NCBI GenBank assembly: GCA_016718275.1
Contig: JADKEA010000019.1
Span: 186,001 to 250,000 of the forward strand
Direction: 5' to 3'
DNA length: 64,000 nucleotides
DNA from: Candidatus Villigracilis affinis
Lineage (GTDB): Bacteria; Chloroflexota; Anaerolineae; Anaerolineales; Villigracilaceae
Below are positions 17,698 through 25,829 of the stretch, piece after piece. A program made the position numbers and the translations under genes. Positions within the stretch are counted from its first letter, which is position 1. Each line of letters begins with the position of its first letter. Below the pieces are notes generated by a model. The model was not told the DNA's origin, did not search any database, and saw nothing but the letters and a program-made list of their open reading frames with translations.

Positions 17698-18563
17698 AGA
17701 TCCATTTAGTTGATGGCACGTATGAATTGTTCCGCGCTCATTTCGGCGCGCCGCCGAAGAAATCTCTCAGCGGACAGGAAGTCGGCGCAACGCTCGGACT
17801 CATTCGAAGCATGATGTTGCTGTTAAACGATCCCGAAGTGACACATGTTGCGGTTGCCTTCGACCATGTGATCGAGTCGTTTCGCAACAAGATGTATGCG
17901 GGCTACAAATCAAGTGAAGGTGTTGACCCAGTTATCTTGAATCAATTTCCGCTGGCTGAGGCGGCGGTCAAAGCCTTGGGGTTGGTGACCTGGCCCATGG
18001 TCAAGTTTGAAGCGGACGACGCGATTGCTGCGGCAGTGGCGAAGTTCAAGAAGATCAAGTCGGTGGAGCAGGTTGTCATCTGTTCGGTGGATAAGGATCT
18101 GACGCAAATGGTGGAGCGTGACAAAGTCGTTTGTTGGGACCGCCGCCGCGAAATTGTTTTGGATGAAAAAGGTGTGATTGAAAAATTTGGTGTCAGCCCT
18201 GAATCCATTCCTGATTTTCTTGCATTGGTAGGTGACTCTGCTGATGGCTACCCAGGCATTCAAGGTTGGGGAGAGAAGTCTACTTCGACAGTGTTGGCGA
18301 AGTACAAGCATATTGAGGCAATTCCCAACGACCCGAATAAATTAGGTCTGGGTCTTGGTCGTGCTACGACCTTGCTGGAGAATCTAAAAAACAATTACAA
18401 AGATGCTTTGTTGTTCAGAGAATTATCCACCCTGCGTACGGATGTGCCGATAAAGGAAAGTCTCGCAGACTTGAAATGGCTGGGAGCAACTTCTAAATTG
18501 AAGAAGGTGTGTCTAGAGCTGGGGAGTGAGAGTATTCTGGAACGGATAAAACGCTGGCATTAA
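17694..18563 (+). CDS. Stand-alone 5'-3' exonuclease (flap endonuclease-like)
   Basis: A 289-residue homologue of the 5'-nuclease domain of DNA polymerase I, without a polymerase part. The PIN-like domain shows HLVDGTYELFRAH, AFDHVIESFRNKMYAGYK, FEADDAIAAA and CSVDKDLTQMV, which supply acidic metal ligands. The helix-3-turn-helix DNA-binding part reads GDSADGYPGIQGWGEKS. Such proteins process flaps or RNA primers. The start at 17694 is favoured by GGAG upstream and the ATGA overlap with the preceding gene. Confidence 0.87.
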   Translation: MKIHLVDGTYELFRAHFGAPPKKSLSGQEVGATLGLIRSMMLLLNDPEVTHVAVAFDHVIESFRNKMYAGYKSSEGVDPVILNQFPLAEAAVKALGLVTWPMVKFEADDAIAAAVAKFKKIKSVEQVVICSVDKDLTQMVERDKVVCWDRRREIVLDEKGVIEKFGVSPESIPDFLALVGDSADGYPGIQGWGEKSTSTVLAKYKHIEAIPNDPNKLGLGLGRATTLLENLKNNYKDALLFRELSTLRTDVPIKESLADLKWLGATSKLKKVCLELGSESILERIKRWH

Positions 18564-18573
18564 TCGTTTGCAG

Positions 18574-18602
18574 AAAAGGGGTACCCGAATGGGTACTCTT
18601 TT
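18574..18602 (+). terminator. Terminator after the exonuclease gene
   Basis: AAAAGGGGTACCC and GGGTACTCTTTT pair around a GAAT loop with one bulged G and one G-T pair. It ends in TTTT and begins 11 bases after the stop. Confidence 0.6.
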
Positions 18603-18622
18603 GAAATTGCCCGCAGAAACTA

Positions 18623-18650
18623 TTGACTCATTTCGTTTTTCGATTAGAAT
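18623..18650 (+). promoter_or_regulatory. Promoter of the argG leader
   Basis: TTGACT (18623-18628), 16-base spacer, TAGAAT (18645-18650). The next ten bases ACCGCCCAAT run straight into the leader ATG. The same TAGAATACCGCCCAATATG string occurs at the lysC leader (41493-41511, minus strand). Transcription should start within a few bases of the ATG. Confidence 0.7.
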
Positions 18651-18660
18651 ACCGCCCAAT

Positions 18661-18759
18661 ATGTACAGTACCTTGTTTACAGTCTTTGCATTGCCTCGTA
18701 CCCGTCGTCCTGAGCCCACTTCTTTGAGAAGGTTGGGAGTTTTTTGTTTTGACGGGTGA
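18661..18759 (+). CDS. Putative arginine leader peptide of the argG operon
   Basis: A 32-codon frame upstream of argG that begins MYSTLFTVFALPRTRRPEP and continues TSLRRLGVF to a TGA at 18757. It has five Arg codons: CGT-ACC-CGT-CGT at 18697-18708 and AGA-AGG at 18727-18732. The ATG lies 10 bases after the -10, so the mRNA would be almost leaderless. Its 3' half (18731-18753) can pair in blocks (TTGAC, GTTTT, TGG, GG) with 18793-18814, the 5' side of the terminator at 18805. This is inferred from sequence, and translation is not shown. Confidence 0.5.
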   Translation: MYSTLFTVFALPRTRRPEPTSLRRLGVFCFDG

Positions 18760-18804
18760 AGCGAACGCAATAGTGCGCTAAGCGAAAGCACAAGTCAATC
18801 CAAA

Positions 18805-18837
18805 ACGGCCATCCTTCATCGGATGGCCGTTTTTATT
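18805..18837 (+). terminator. Attenuator terminator upstream of argG
   Basis: ACGGCCATCC and GGATGGCCGT form a perfect 10-bp stem with a 6-base loop, followed by TTTTATTTT. It lies between the leader peptide and argG, on the path of transcripts from the 18623 promoter, so it must be bypassed for argG expression. Confidence 0.8.
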
Positions 18838-18839
18838 TT

Positions 18840-18875
18840 CCCCTCACCCTAACCCTTTCCCAGAGGGAGAGGGAA
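18840..18875. repeat. CCCTCACCCT...GGGAGAGGG inverted-repeat element
   Basis: A pyrimidine-rich then purine-rich element, CCCTCACCCTAACCC followed by TTTCCCAGAGGGAGAGGG, between the terminator and the argG Shine-Dalgarno. A related element occupies the equivalent place before lysC (41307-41343). Confidence 0.5.
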
Positions 18876-18894
18876 TCAAATACCAGGAGTAAAA

Positions 18895-20202
18895 ATGAAC
18901 CCGCAATCAAAACCGCAAGTGAAGAAAGTTGTCCTCGCCTATTCAGGCGGACTGGACACATCCGTGATCGTGCCGTGGTTGAAAGAGAACTACGGCTGTG
19001 AAGTCGTCTGCTTTTGTGCAGACGTGGGGCAGGGCGATGAAGACATGCGCGGACTCGAACAGAAAGCCATCAACAGCGGCGCGAGTCAGTGCATTATCCA
19101 TGACATGAAAGAAGAGTTTGCTGCTGAATATCTTTTTCCAATGCTGAAAGCGGGGGCGGTTTATGAACACAAGTATTTATTGGGCACATCGGTGGCCCGT
19201 CCATTAATTGCAAAACATCTTGTTGATGTAGCTCACGAAGTTGGCGCGGATGCGATCGCGCACGGCGCAACTGGCAAGGGGAACGATCAGGTTCGTTTTG
19301 AATTAACCGTCATGGCGCTTGACCCACGCCTCAAGATCATCGCTCCGTGGCGCGAGTGGAATATCCGCTCCCGCGAAGATGCGATTGCGATGGCGGCAAA
19401 ATATAACATTCCCGTCACCGCCACCATCAAATCCATTTACAGCCGCGACTCAAATCTCTGGCATCTTTCGCACGAAGGCGGTCTGCTCGAAGACCCGTGG
19501 AATGAACCCGAAGAATCCATGTTCCAGCTTTCCACTTCGCCAGAGAATGCACCTGAGCAGGGCGAGTATGTTGAGATCGAATTTGAAAGCGGTAATCCGA
19601 TTGCAGTAAATGGTGAAAAACTTTCTGCTGCAAAAATTGTGGAAACACTCAATGTCATCGGCGGCGCGCACGGCATTGGCCGCGTTGACCTTGTTGAGAA
19701 TCGCCTCGTCGGTATGAAATCTCATGGCGTGTATGAAACTCCTGGCGGCACCATTTTGCTGTATGCGCATCGCGAACTCGAGTCACTTGTGCTGGATCGC
19801 GAGACCATGCACTTCAAAGAAATGGTCGCTGTGAAATATGCCGAGGTCACGTACAACGGTTTGTGGTTCACGCCGTTGCGCGAGGCAATTGATGCCTTTG
19901 TCAATTCCACGCAGGGCCCTGTCACGGGTCTCGTGCGCCTCAAACTTTACAAGGGCAACATCATCACCGCTGGCAAGAAATCTCCGTTCAGTTTGTATCG
20001 CGAAGATTTCGCCACCTTCGGCGAAGAGGATGTCTACGATCAGAGTCACGCCGAGGGTTTCATTCGCCTCTATGGCCTCAGCATGAAAGTCCGCGCGATG
20101 AATGGGCTGCCTGTTTCAGGTTTGGATATGCCGAAGCCTGATTATTCGAAATTCAAGAAAAGTAAAAGGGGAATAGTATCCATGACGACAAGGAGTCCAT
20201 GA
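18895..20202 (+). CDS. argG: Argininosuccinate synthase
   Basis: Joins citrulline and aspartate with ATP to form argininosuccinate. The 435-residue protein has the PP-loop AYSGGLDTSVIVPWL near the N-terminus, HGATGKGNDQVRFE and the substrate-binding IYSRDSNLWHLSHEGG segment. It is slightly longer than usual, with a short Lys/Ser-rich tail. The start follows CCAGGAGTAAAA. Its stop overlaps the argH start by four bases. It leads an eight-gene arginine operon and sits behind the leader and terminator at 18623-18837. Confidence 0.95.
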   Translation: MNPQSKPQVKKVVLAYSGGLDTSVIVPWLKENYGCEVVCFCADVGQGDEDMRGLEQKAINSGASQCIIHDMKEEFAAEYLFPMLKAGAVYEHKYLLGTSVARPLIAKHLVDVAHEVGADAIAHGATGKGNDQVRFELTVMALDPRLKIIAPWREWNIRSREDAIAMAAKYNIPVTATIKSIYSRDSNLWHLSHEGGLLEDPWNEPEESMFQLSTSPENAPEQGEYVEIEFESGNPIAVNGEKLSAAKIVETLNVIGGAHGIGRVDLVENRLVGMKSHGVYETPGGTILLYAHRELESLVLDRETMHFKEMVAVKYAEVTYNGLWFTPLREAIDAFVNSTQGPVTGLVRLKLYKGNIITAGKKSPFSLYREDFATFGEEDVYDQSHAEGFIRLYGLSMKVRAMNGLPVSGLDMPKPDYSKFKKSKRGIVSMTTRSP

Positions 20203-21560
20203 CCCTCTGGGGCGGACGCTTTTCTACCAAATTAAACGATCAAGCCTGGGACTTGAATTCATCCCTGCCTGTTGACCAGCGCATGGCCATTCAGGATGTG
20301 GATGGTTCCATCGCGTGGGCGAATGCGTTGCACAAAGCAAATATTCTTTTGGATGAAGAACACGCCTCGATCTCGCTCGGGCTTGATACCGTCAAAAAAG
20401 AATTCGCTTCGGGACAGTTTTCCTTCGTCCCCTCCGACGAAGATATCCACACCGCCGTCGAGCGCCGCCTCACCGAGTTGATCGGTGTGACCGCAGGCAA
20501 ACTCCACACGGGACGCAGCCGCAACGATCAAGTCGCCACCGATTTCAGATTGTGGATGTTACAAGCCATTCCCGAATTAGATTCTGCATTCCGCATTCTG
20601 CAATCTGCATTGCTCGCGCAGGCCGAACTCGCAGGCGAGACCATCATGCCTGGCTACACTCATCTGCAGCGCGCCCAGCCAATTCTGCTTTCGCATTGGT
20701 GGCTGAGTCACTATCATCCGCTCGAACGTGACCGTGAGAGACTCACTGATTTAGTGAAACGAGTTTCAATTTTGCCTCTCGGTTCTGGCGCACTCGCTGG
20801 CACACCCGTCCCTGTGGACCGCGCCGCGTTGGCTGAGTCACTTGGCTTTGCAGTCGCTTCCCAAAACAGCCTCGACTCTGTTTCAGACAGAGACTTCGCC
20901 GCCGAGTTTTTATTCTGCGCCACGATGACAGGCATTCACCTGAGCAAACTCTCGGAGCAAATTGTCTTGTACACCAGCGCCGAGTTTGGCTTCTTCGAAC
21001 TTTCGGACGCCTTCTCAACGGGTTCAAGCCTCATGCCGCAGAAAAAGAATCCTGATGTGTTTGAACTGACACGCGGCAAGGCTGGCACACTCATTGGAAT
21101 GCTGACAGGCTTGCTCGCCACGCTCAAAGGCTTGCCATCTACCTACGATAAAGATTTACAGGAAGATAAAGCGCCTGTCTTTGCGGCAACTGATACGTTA
21201 CTTGCAATTCTGCCAGTCATCGCTGGCGCTTTGCAGACGATCACTGTCAAGCCGCAACGCATGCGAAACGCAATTGACTCGTTCATGATGGCAACTGACC
21301 TGGCGGATTATCTGGTTGAAAAAGGAATTCCGTTTCGAGAGACTCACGCGATAGCAGGAAAAGCTGTCCGCGAGGCGGGGGAGAAAAATGTCGGGATGGA
21401 GGAACTGTCACTCGAAGCGTATCAGGCACTCTGTCCGGCGTTTGAAGCGGATGTGTATCAGGTCTTCGACCCGATGAAATCCGTCGAAAAAAGAAATGCG
21501 ATTGGCGGCACGAGTCTCCAATCTGTAAAAAATCAAATTAAACAAATCAAAGGAGAATAA
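20199..21560 (+). CDS. argH: Argininosuccinate lyase
   Basis: Cleaves argininosuccinate to arginine and fumarate. At 453 residues it has normal length. The signature loop GSSLMPQKKNPD with the catalytic Ser is intact. The N-terminal LWGGRFSTKLND and the HTGRSRNDQVATDFRLW segment are also typical of the fumarase/aspartase superfamily. It overlaps argG by ATGA and is followed after two bases by the small lysW gene, so it is part of the same transcript. Confidence 0.95.
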   Translation: MTLWGGRFSTKLNDQAWDLNSSLPVDQRMAIQDVDGSIAWANALHKANILLDEEHASISLGLDTVKKEFASGQFSFVPSDEDIHTAVERRLTELIGVTAGKLHTGRSRNDQVATDFRLWMLQAIPELDSAFRILQSALLAQAELAGETIMPGYTHLQRAQPILLSHWWLSHYHPLERDRERLTDLVKRVSILPLGSGALAGTPVPVDRAALAESLGFAVASQNSLDSVSDRDFAAEFLFCATMTGIHLSKLSEQIVLYTSAEFGFFELSDAFSTGSSLMPQKKNPDVFELTRGKAGTLIGMLTGLLATLKGLPSTYDKDLQEDKAPVFAATDTLLAILPVIAGALQTITVKPQRMRNAIDSFMMATDLADYLVEKGIPFRETHAIAGKAVREAGEKNVGMEELSLEAYQALCPAFEADVYQVFDPMKSVEKRNAIGGTSLQSVKNQIKQIKGE

Positions 21561-21562
21561 AA

Positions 21563-21733
21563 ATGTCTACTGTTACTTGCCCTGAATGTGAAGCTGAAAT
21601 TACGTTGGATGCTGGCACCGAAGTTGGTGAGATCATCGTCTGCTCTGATTGCGGTGTTGATCTCGAAGTGACTTCCATTGAACCTGCCGCTGTGCAACTC
21701 GCGCCCATGGAACAGGAAGATTGGGGAGAATAA
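21563..21733 (+). CDS. lysW: LysW/ArgW amino-group carrier protein
   Basis: A 56-residue acidic carrier protein. Two CxxC pairs (CPEC near residue 6 and CSDC near 29) form the zinc site. The C-terminus is EDWGE, the hallmark to whose terminal Glu the substrate amino group is attached. In the LysW pathway it protects the amino group of glutamate (arginine route) or aminoadipate (lysine route) and serves as a handle for the next enzymes. It lies two bases after argH, with AAAGGAGAATAAA before the ATG. Confidence 0.95.
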   Translation: MSTVTCPECEAEITLDAGTEVGEIIVCSDCGVDLEVTSIEPAAVQLAPMEQEDWGE

Positions 21734-21735
21734 CG

Positions 21736-21786
21736 GAAAGCGGAAGGCGGAATGCAGAAAAATCTGCCTTCTGCTTTCCGCCTTCT
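21736..21786. repeat. Hairpin-forming repeat between lysW and argX
   Basis: AAGGCGGAATGCAGA and TCTGCCTTCTGCTTTCCGCCTT are near-complementary and fold into a long interrupted hairpin. It has no T-run and probably does not terminate transcription. Confidence 0.45.
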
Positions 21787-21800
21787 CTTGGATGATTCTT

Positions 21801-22670
21801 ATGCAAAAGAGATTAAAGATCGGCGTTCTTTATTCGCGTGTGCGTGTGGAAGAAAAATGGATTTTCGCAGCGATGGAAAAACGCGGCATTGATTATGAAC
21901 GACTCGATGACCGCGCGATTTCATTTGACTTGGAAAACCCTGAACCGTGGCGCGCGTTTGATGCGGTATTGGAACGCAGTATCAGCTACACCAGCGGATT
22001 GTATGCCCTGCGATTGTTGAACTCATTTGGCGTGCCGACGGTGAACACAGCGGCGGTGGCAGAAGTGTGCGGCGACAAGTTGACCACGTCTGCGATGCTG
22101 GCGAAGGCGGGCGTACCGCAGCCACGCAATGTGGTGGCATTTACGCCCGAAGCCGCGTTGGATGCGATCGAAGCATTTGGTTATCCTGTTGTGTTGAAAC
22201 CTGTTGTCGGTTCATGGGGCCGACTGCTGGCGAAGATCAACGACCGCGATGCAGCAGAGGCGGTACTTGAACACAAGTCCACGCTTGGGTCGGTGCAGCA
22301 TTCTGTTTTCTACATTCAGGAATTCATCAAGAAGCCTGGGCGTGACATCCGCGCGATTGTGATCGGTGACCGTGTGTTGACGGCGATGTATCGCAAGTCG
22401 GAACATTGGATCACGAACACGGCGCGCGGCGGGGAAGGGGAGTTGTGTCCCATCACGCCTGAGATCGAAGAAATGTGCTTGAAAGCAACTGCGGCTGTTG
22501 GCGGCGGTGTGCTGGCCGTGGACTTGATCGAACATACCGAGCGCGGTTATCTTGTCAACGAGATCAATCACACGATGGAGTTCCACACCATGCAGCCTGT
22601 GAGCGGCATTGATATTGCGGGTGAGATCGTGGAATACACGGTGAAAGCGGCGAAGAGCAGTGAAAAGTAA
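21801..22670 (+). CDS. argX: LysW-glutamate (or aminoadipate) ligase, ATP-grasp
   Basis: An ATP-grasp ligase of the RimK/LysX group, 289 residues, which attaches the amino group of glutamate or 2-aminoadipate to the C-terminal Glu of LysW. Marks are GVLYSRVRVEEKW at the start, KPVVGSWGRLLAKI, the TNTARGGEGELCP loop and EINHTMEFH. The ATG at 21801 is chosen because homologues begin at about IGVLYSRVR; an ATG three codons upstream is also possible. Being in an operon with argG and argH, glutamate is the likelier substrate (inference). Confidence 0.88.
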   Translation: MQKRLKIGVLYSRVRVEEKWIFAAMEKRGIDYERLDDRAISFDLENPEPWRAFDAVLERSISYTSGLYALRLLNSFGVPTVNTAAVAEVCGDKLTTSAMLAKAGVPQPRNVVAFTPEAALDAIEAFGYPVVLKPVVGSWGRLLAKINDRDAAEAVLEHKSTLGSVQHSVFYIQEFIKKPGRDIRAIVIGDRVLTAMYRKSEHWITNTARGGEGELCPITPEIEEMCLKATAAVGGGVLAVDLIEHTERGYLVNEINHTMEFHTMQPVSGIDIAGEIVEYTVKAAKSSEK

Positions 22671-22672
22671 TC

Positions 22673-22722
22673 AGTGAACAGTAGACAGTGGAAAGTTGAA
22701 CAACTGAAAACTGATCACTGGT
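22673..22722. repeat. Short CAGTG-type repeats between argX and argC
   Basis: CAGTGAACAGTAGACAGTGG is followed by AGTTGAACAACT and AACTGATCACTGG. They are short direct and inverted repeats with hairpin potential and no coding capacity. Confidence 0.35.
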
Positions 22723-22742
22723 TTTATGAGGAGCAATTATTG

Positions 22743-23843
22743 ATGACTACAGTTTCTATTATTGGCGGTTCGGGGTATGGGGGTGGAGAATTATTGCGTT
22801 TGTTGTTGGGTCATCCCAATGTGGAGATCAAGCAGGTGACGTCACGCTCGCGGGTGGGTGAGTATGTGTATCAGACTCATCCCAACTTGCGAAAGAAGAC
22901 GCAGTTGAAATTCAGCGATCCTTCGCAGTTGGAGCCCGTGGATGTGTTGTTCCTCGCCCAGCCGCATGGACAGGCGCAGAAGAATATTGAAGAATATGCC
23001 AAACTTGGCACAAAAATCATTGACCTCGCGGCGGACTTCCGTCTGCGGGATGCGGCGTTTTATGAAAAATGGTACGGCGAAGCTCATGCCGCGCCAGAGT
23101 GGTTGAGCAAGTTTGTGTATGGCTTGCCTGAACTTCATCGCGAAGAGATTTCCAAAGCCAGTTACATCAGCGGGGTGGGATGCAATGCCACGGCGAGCAA
23201 CCTTGCGCTGCTGCCGTTGGTCAAAGCGGATTTGATCGATCTGTCTGCTCCAGTCATTATTGAAATTAAAGTTGGTTCATCCGAGGGCGGTGCGGAAGGG
23301 AATTCTGGTTCACTGCATGCGGAGCGCGCGAATGTGATCCGCACGTTCTCAGCGTTTGGTCATCGTCACACGGCGGAAGTGATTCAGGAAATGGGCGTGA
23401 AAGATGTTTCGCTGACCATGACCGCTGTGGACATTGTCCGCGGGGTGTTGGCGACGGCTCATGCCAAGGTCAAGCCTGGTGTGGCGACAAAAGATTTGTG
23501 GAAAGCTTATAGAGCGGTGGCGAACGAAAATCCGTTCGTGCGGGTGGTGAAGGAACAGCGTGGAATTTACCGTGTGCCTGAGCCGAAGATCTTGGCTGGC
23601 TCGAACTATGCCGATCTCGGCTTTGAACTGGACGAGAGCAACGGTCATATCGTGGCGATGTGCGCGATTGATAATCTGATGAAGGGCGCGTCTGGTACGG
23701 CGGTGCAGTGTATGAATTTGATGATGGGATGGGATGAAACTCTGGGGTTGGAATTCGCAGGGTTGCATCCGATTTTAAAGATGAAAGAAGATGAATTCGA
23801 AAGTTCGGTCCACTATCGTCTTGATGGAGAAACTTATGGCTGA
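22743..23843 (+). CDS. argC: LysW-gamma-glutamyl-phosphate reductase (ArgC/LysY)
   Basis: An NADPH-dependent reductase that converts the LysW-bound acyl phosphate to a semialdehyde. The 366-residue protein has the nucleotide motif IIGGSGYGGGELLRLL, the catalytic Cys in SGVGCNATASNL and KVGSSEGGAEG. The last of these is typical of the LysY/LysW-type branch of ArgC. The start at 22743 has GAGGAGCAATTATTG upstream; an earlier in-frame codon at 22674 lies in repeat DNA and is rejected. It overlaps argB by eight bases. Confidence 0.92.
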   Translation: MTTVSIIGGSGYGGGELLRLLLGHPNVEIKQVTSRSRVGEYVYQTHPNLRKKTQLKFSDPSQLEPVDVLFLAQPHGQAQKNIEEYAKLGTKIIDLAADFRLRDAAFYEKWYGEAHAAPEWLSKFVYGLPELHREEISKASYISGVGCNATASNLALLPLVKADLIDLSAPVIIEIKVGSSEGGAEGNSGSLHAERANVIRTFSAFGHRHTAEVIQEMGVKDVSLTMTAVDIVRGVLATAHAKVKPGVATKDLWKAYRAVANENPFVRVVKEQRGIYRVPEPKILAGSNYADLGFELDESNGHIVAMCAIDNLMKGASGTAVQCMNLMMGWDETLGLEFAGLHPILKMKEDEFESSVHYRLDGETYG

Positions 23844-24651
23844 ATCGATTACTGTTGTAAAACTTGGCGGCACGGAAGGTGTGGATTTTTCTGCGATCTG
23901 TGCGGACGCAGTGGAATTGTTGAAGCAAGGCAAAAGACTTGTCTTTGTGCATGGCGGTTCGGCAGAGGCGAATGCGCTTGGTGAAGGACTTGGCACTCCG
24001 CCGAAGATGATCACTTCGCCTTCGGGATACACATCTCGCTACACTGACCGCAAGACGCTGGAAATCTTTTTGATGGCGGTGAATGGCAAGGTCAATTCGC
24101 TGCTGACCGAACAGTTGCAGATGATGGGAGTCAACGCGTTTGGGCTGTGCGGACTCGATGGCAAGTTGATGCAAGCCACGCGCAAAGAGTCTGTGCAGAG
24201 CATTGAGAATGGCAAGCGCAAAATTATCCGCGATGATTACACGGGGAAGATCGATACCGTGAATAGTGAACTGCTTTTGATGCTGCTCAATGCTGGATAC
24301 ATGCCCGTGATCGCGCCTGTGGCTGTCAGTGAAAAAGGCGAGGCGTTGAATGTGGATGCAGACCGCGCGGCGGCGATGGTTGCGTCCGCGCTGAAGGCGG
24401 AGAATCTTTTGTTGCTCACAGCGGTGCCTGGGCTGATGAAAAATTTCCCAGACGAGTCCACTCTCATTCGGCAGCTGCCGCAGAGTCAACTGGCGGCGGC
24501 GAGTGAAGCGGCGCAGGGTCGCATGAAGAAGAAAGTCCTCGGCGCGGAGGAAGCGTTGAAGGGCGGCGTGAGTCGCGTCATCATCGCGGACGGAAGAATT
24601 CAAAATCCAATCTCAAATGCTTTGGCAGGAAATGGAACGGTGATCGAATGA
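23836..24651 (+). CDS. argB: LysW-glutamate kinase (ArgB/LysZ)
   Basis: An amino-acid-kinase-family enzyme of 271 residues that phosphorylates the LysW-bound glutamate (or aminoadipate). Motifs are VVKLGGTEG at the N-terminus, VHGGSAEANALGEGLG (where N-acetylglutamate kinases have HGGG), and the NVDADRAAAMVASALKAENLL segment. The ATG at 23836 has GGAGAAACTT before it and overlaps the end of argC by eight bases. It overlaps argD by ATGA. The compact size and diverged substrate loop fit the LysZ type. Confidence 0.92.
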   Translation: MAESITVVKLGGTEGVDFSAICADAVELLKQGKRLVFVHGGSAEANALGEGLGTPPKMITSPSGYTSRYTDRKTLEIFLMAVNGKVNSLLTEQLQMMGVNAFGLCGLDGKLMQATRKESVQSIENGKRKIIRDDYTGKIDTVNSELLLMLLNAGYMPVIAPVAVSEKGEALNVDADRAAAMVASALKAENLLLLTAVPGLMKNFPDESTLIRQLPQSQLAAASEAAQGRMKKKVLGAEEALKGGVSRVIIADGRIQNPISNALAGNGTVIE

Positions 24652-25829
24652 ACGCACAGCAAATAATCGATACTGAAAACAAACATACCTCTGGCGTGTA
24701 TGCCAAGCAGACATTGACCATCGTGCGCGGACAAGGCGCTTCGTTGTTCGATGTGAACGGCGTGGAATATTTGGATTGCTCGTCGGGACATGGCGTTGCG
24801 AACCTCGGTCATGCTCACCCGAAAATTGCGGAGGCGCTCTACAAGCAGGCGAATACGCTGATTACTTTGTTTGAGTCATTTCCCAATGACCAGCGCGCGC
24901 AGTTGATGGAAAAGATCACGGCGTTGGTTCCTGGCTTGGACAGAGTCTTCTTCTGCAACTCAGGGACAGAGGCTGTGGAGGCGGCGTTCAAGTTTGCGCG
25001 CATTTCCACGGGACGCAAGAATTTCATTGCCGCGATGCGCGCGTTTCATGGACGGACATATGGCTCGCTTTCGGCGACGTTCAATAAAAAATATCGTGAA
25101 GGTTTTGAACCGCTTTTGCCTGGGGTTTCGCATGTTTCATACAACAATATCGAAGCGTTGGATAAAGCTGTGAACGAAGAAACCGCCGCTGTGATCTTGG
25201 AAGTGGTGCAAGGCGAAGGCGGCGTGTACCCTGCAAGTTTGGAATACATCCAAGCTGCGCGGCGGATCTGCGATGAGCGCGGCGCGTTGTTGATCGTGGA
25301 TGAAATTCAAACGGGCTTTGGGCGCACGGGCAAGATGTTTGCAGTTCAACATTATGGTGTGACTCCCGATTTGCTGACCTGCGCAAAGTCACTGGCGGGC
25401 GGCGTGCCGATGGGCGCAGTGTTGATCGGTGCGAACATCAAGAACCTTGTGCCTGGTGTGCATGGCTCGACCTTTGGCGGGAATCCGCTTTCGTGTGCGG
25501 CGGCAAATGCGGCGCTGGATGTCATCCTCGGCGAAGATTTGCCTGGTCAGGCGGCGGCGAAGGGTGCGTATTTGATGGAGAAGTTGAAGAAGATCGAATC
25601 GCCCAATATCCGTGAGGTGCGTGGAATTGGTTTGATGATCGGCATTGAAATGAAGCAGAAGGTCACGCCGTATATCAAGACGCTGCAAGAGAAAAAGATC
25701 ATCGCCTTGAATGCGGGCATGACGGTGATCCGTTTGTTGCCGCCACTGGTGATCACGTATGAGCAGATCGATCATCTGGTGGATGTGTTGACGGAAGTGC
25801 TAACCAGTGAAATGCAGAATGCTGAATAA
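24648..25829 (+). CDS. argD: LysW-semialdehyde aminotransferase (ArgD/LysJ)
   Basis: A class III PLP aminotransferase (393 residues) that aminates the LysW-bound semialdehyde to LysW-ornithine or LysW-lysine. Marks are CSSGHGVANLGHAHPKI, FFCNSGTEAVEAAFKFAR, the LIVDEIQTGFGRTGK motif and the PLP-Lys in TCAKSLAGGVPMGAV. It overlaps both neighbours (ATGA with argB; the last base of its stop is the first of argE), so translation is coupled along the operon. Confidence 0.94.
   Translation: MNAQQIIDTENKHTSGVYAKQTLTIVRGQGASLFDVNGVEYLDCSSGHGVANLGHAHPKIAEALYKQANTLITLFESFPNDQRAQLMEKITALVPGLDRVFFCNSGTEAVEAAFKFARISTGRKNFIAAMRAFHGRTYGSLSATFNKKYREGFEPLLPGVSHVSYNNIEALDKAVNEETAAVILEVVQGEGGVYPASLEYIQAARRICDERGALLIVDEIQTGFGRTGKMFAVQHYGVTPDLLTCAKSLAGGVPMGAVLIGANIKNLVPGVHGSTFGGNPLSCAAANAALDVILGEDLPGQAAAKGAYLMEKLKKIESPNIREVRGIGLMIGIEMKQKVTPYIKTLQEKKIIALNAGMTVIRLLPPLVITYEQIDHLVDVLTEVLTSEMQNAE

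Noticed and set aside
18568..18660. The upstream extension of the argG leader ORF
   Set aside because: The longer frame runs through the exonuclease terminator and the leader promoter. Only the part from the ATG at 18661 is downstream of the promoter.
18715..18748. Hairpin plus T-run inside the argG leader ORF as the attenuator terminator
   Set aside because: CCCACTTCT/AGAAG-GT-TGGG with TTTTTT could terminate weakly, but it has a bulge and lies inside the leader ORF, and a much stronger terminator follows at 18805. I treat it as a possible pause hairpin.
23470..24603. A 377-codon minus-strand frame across argC and argB
   Set aside because: It is antisense to two well-conserved genes, has low-complexity His/Arg/Ser-rich content and no start signal.
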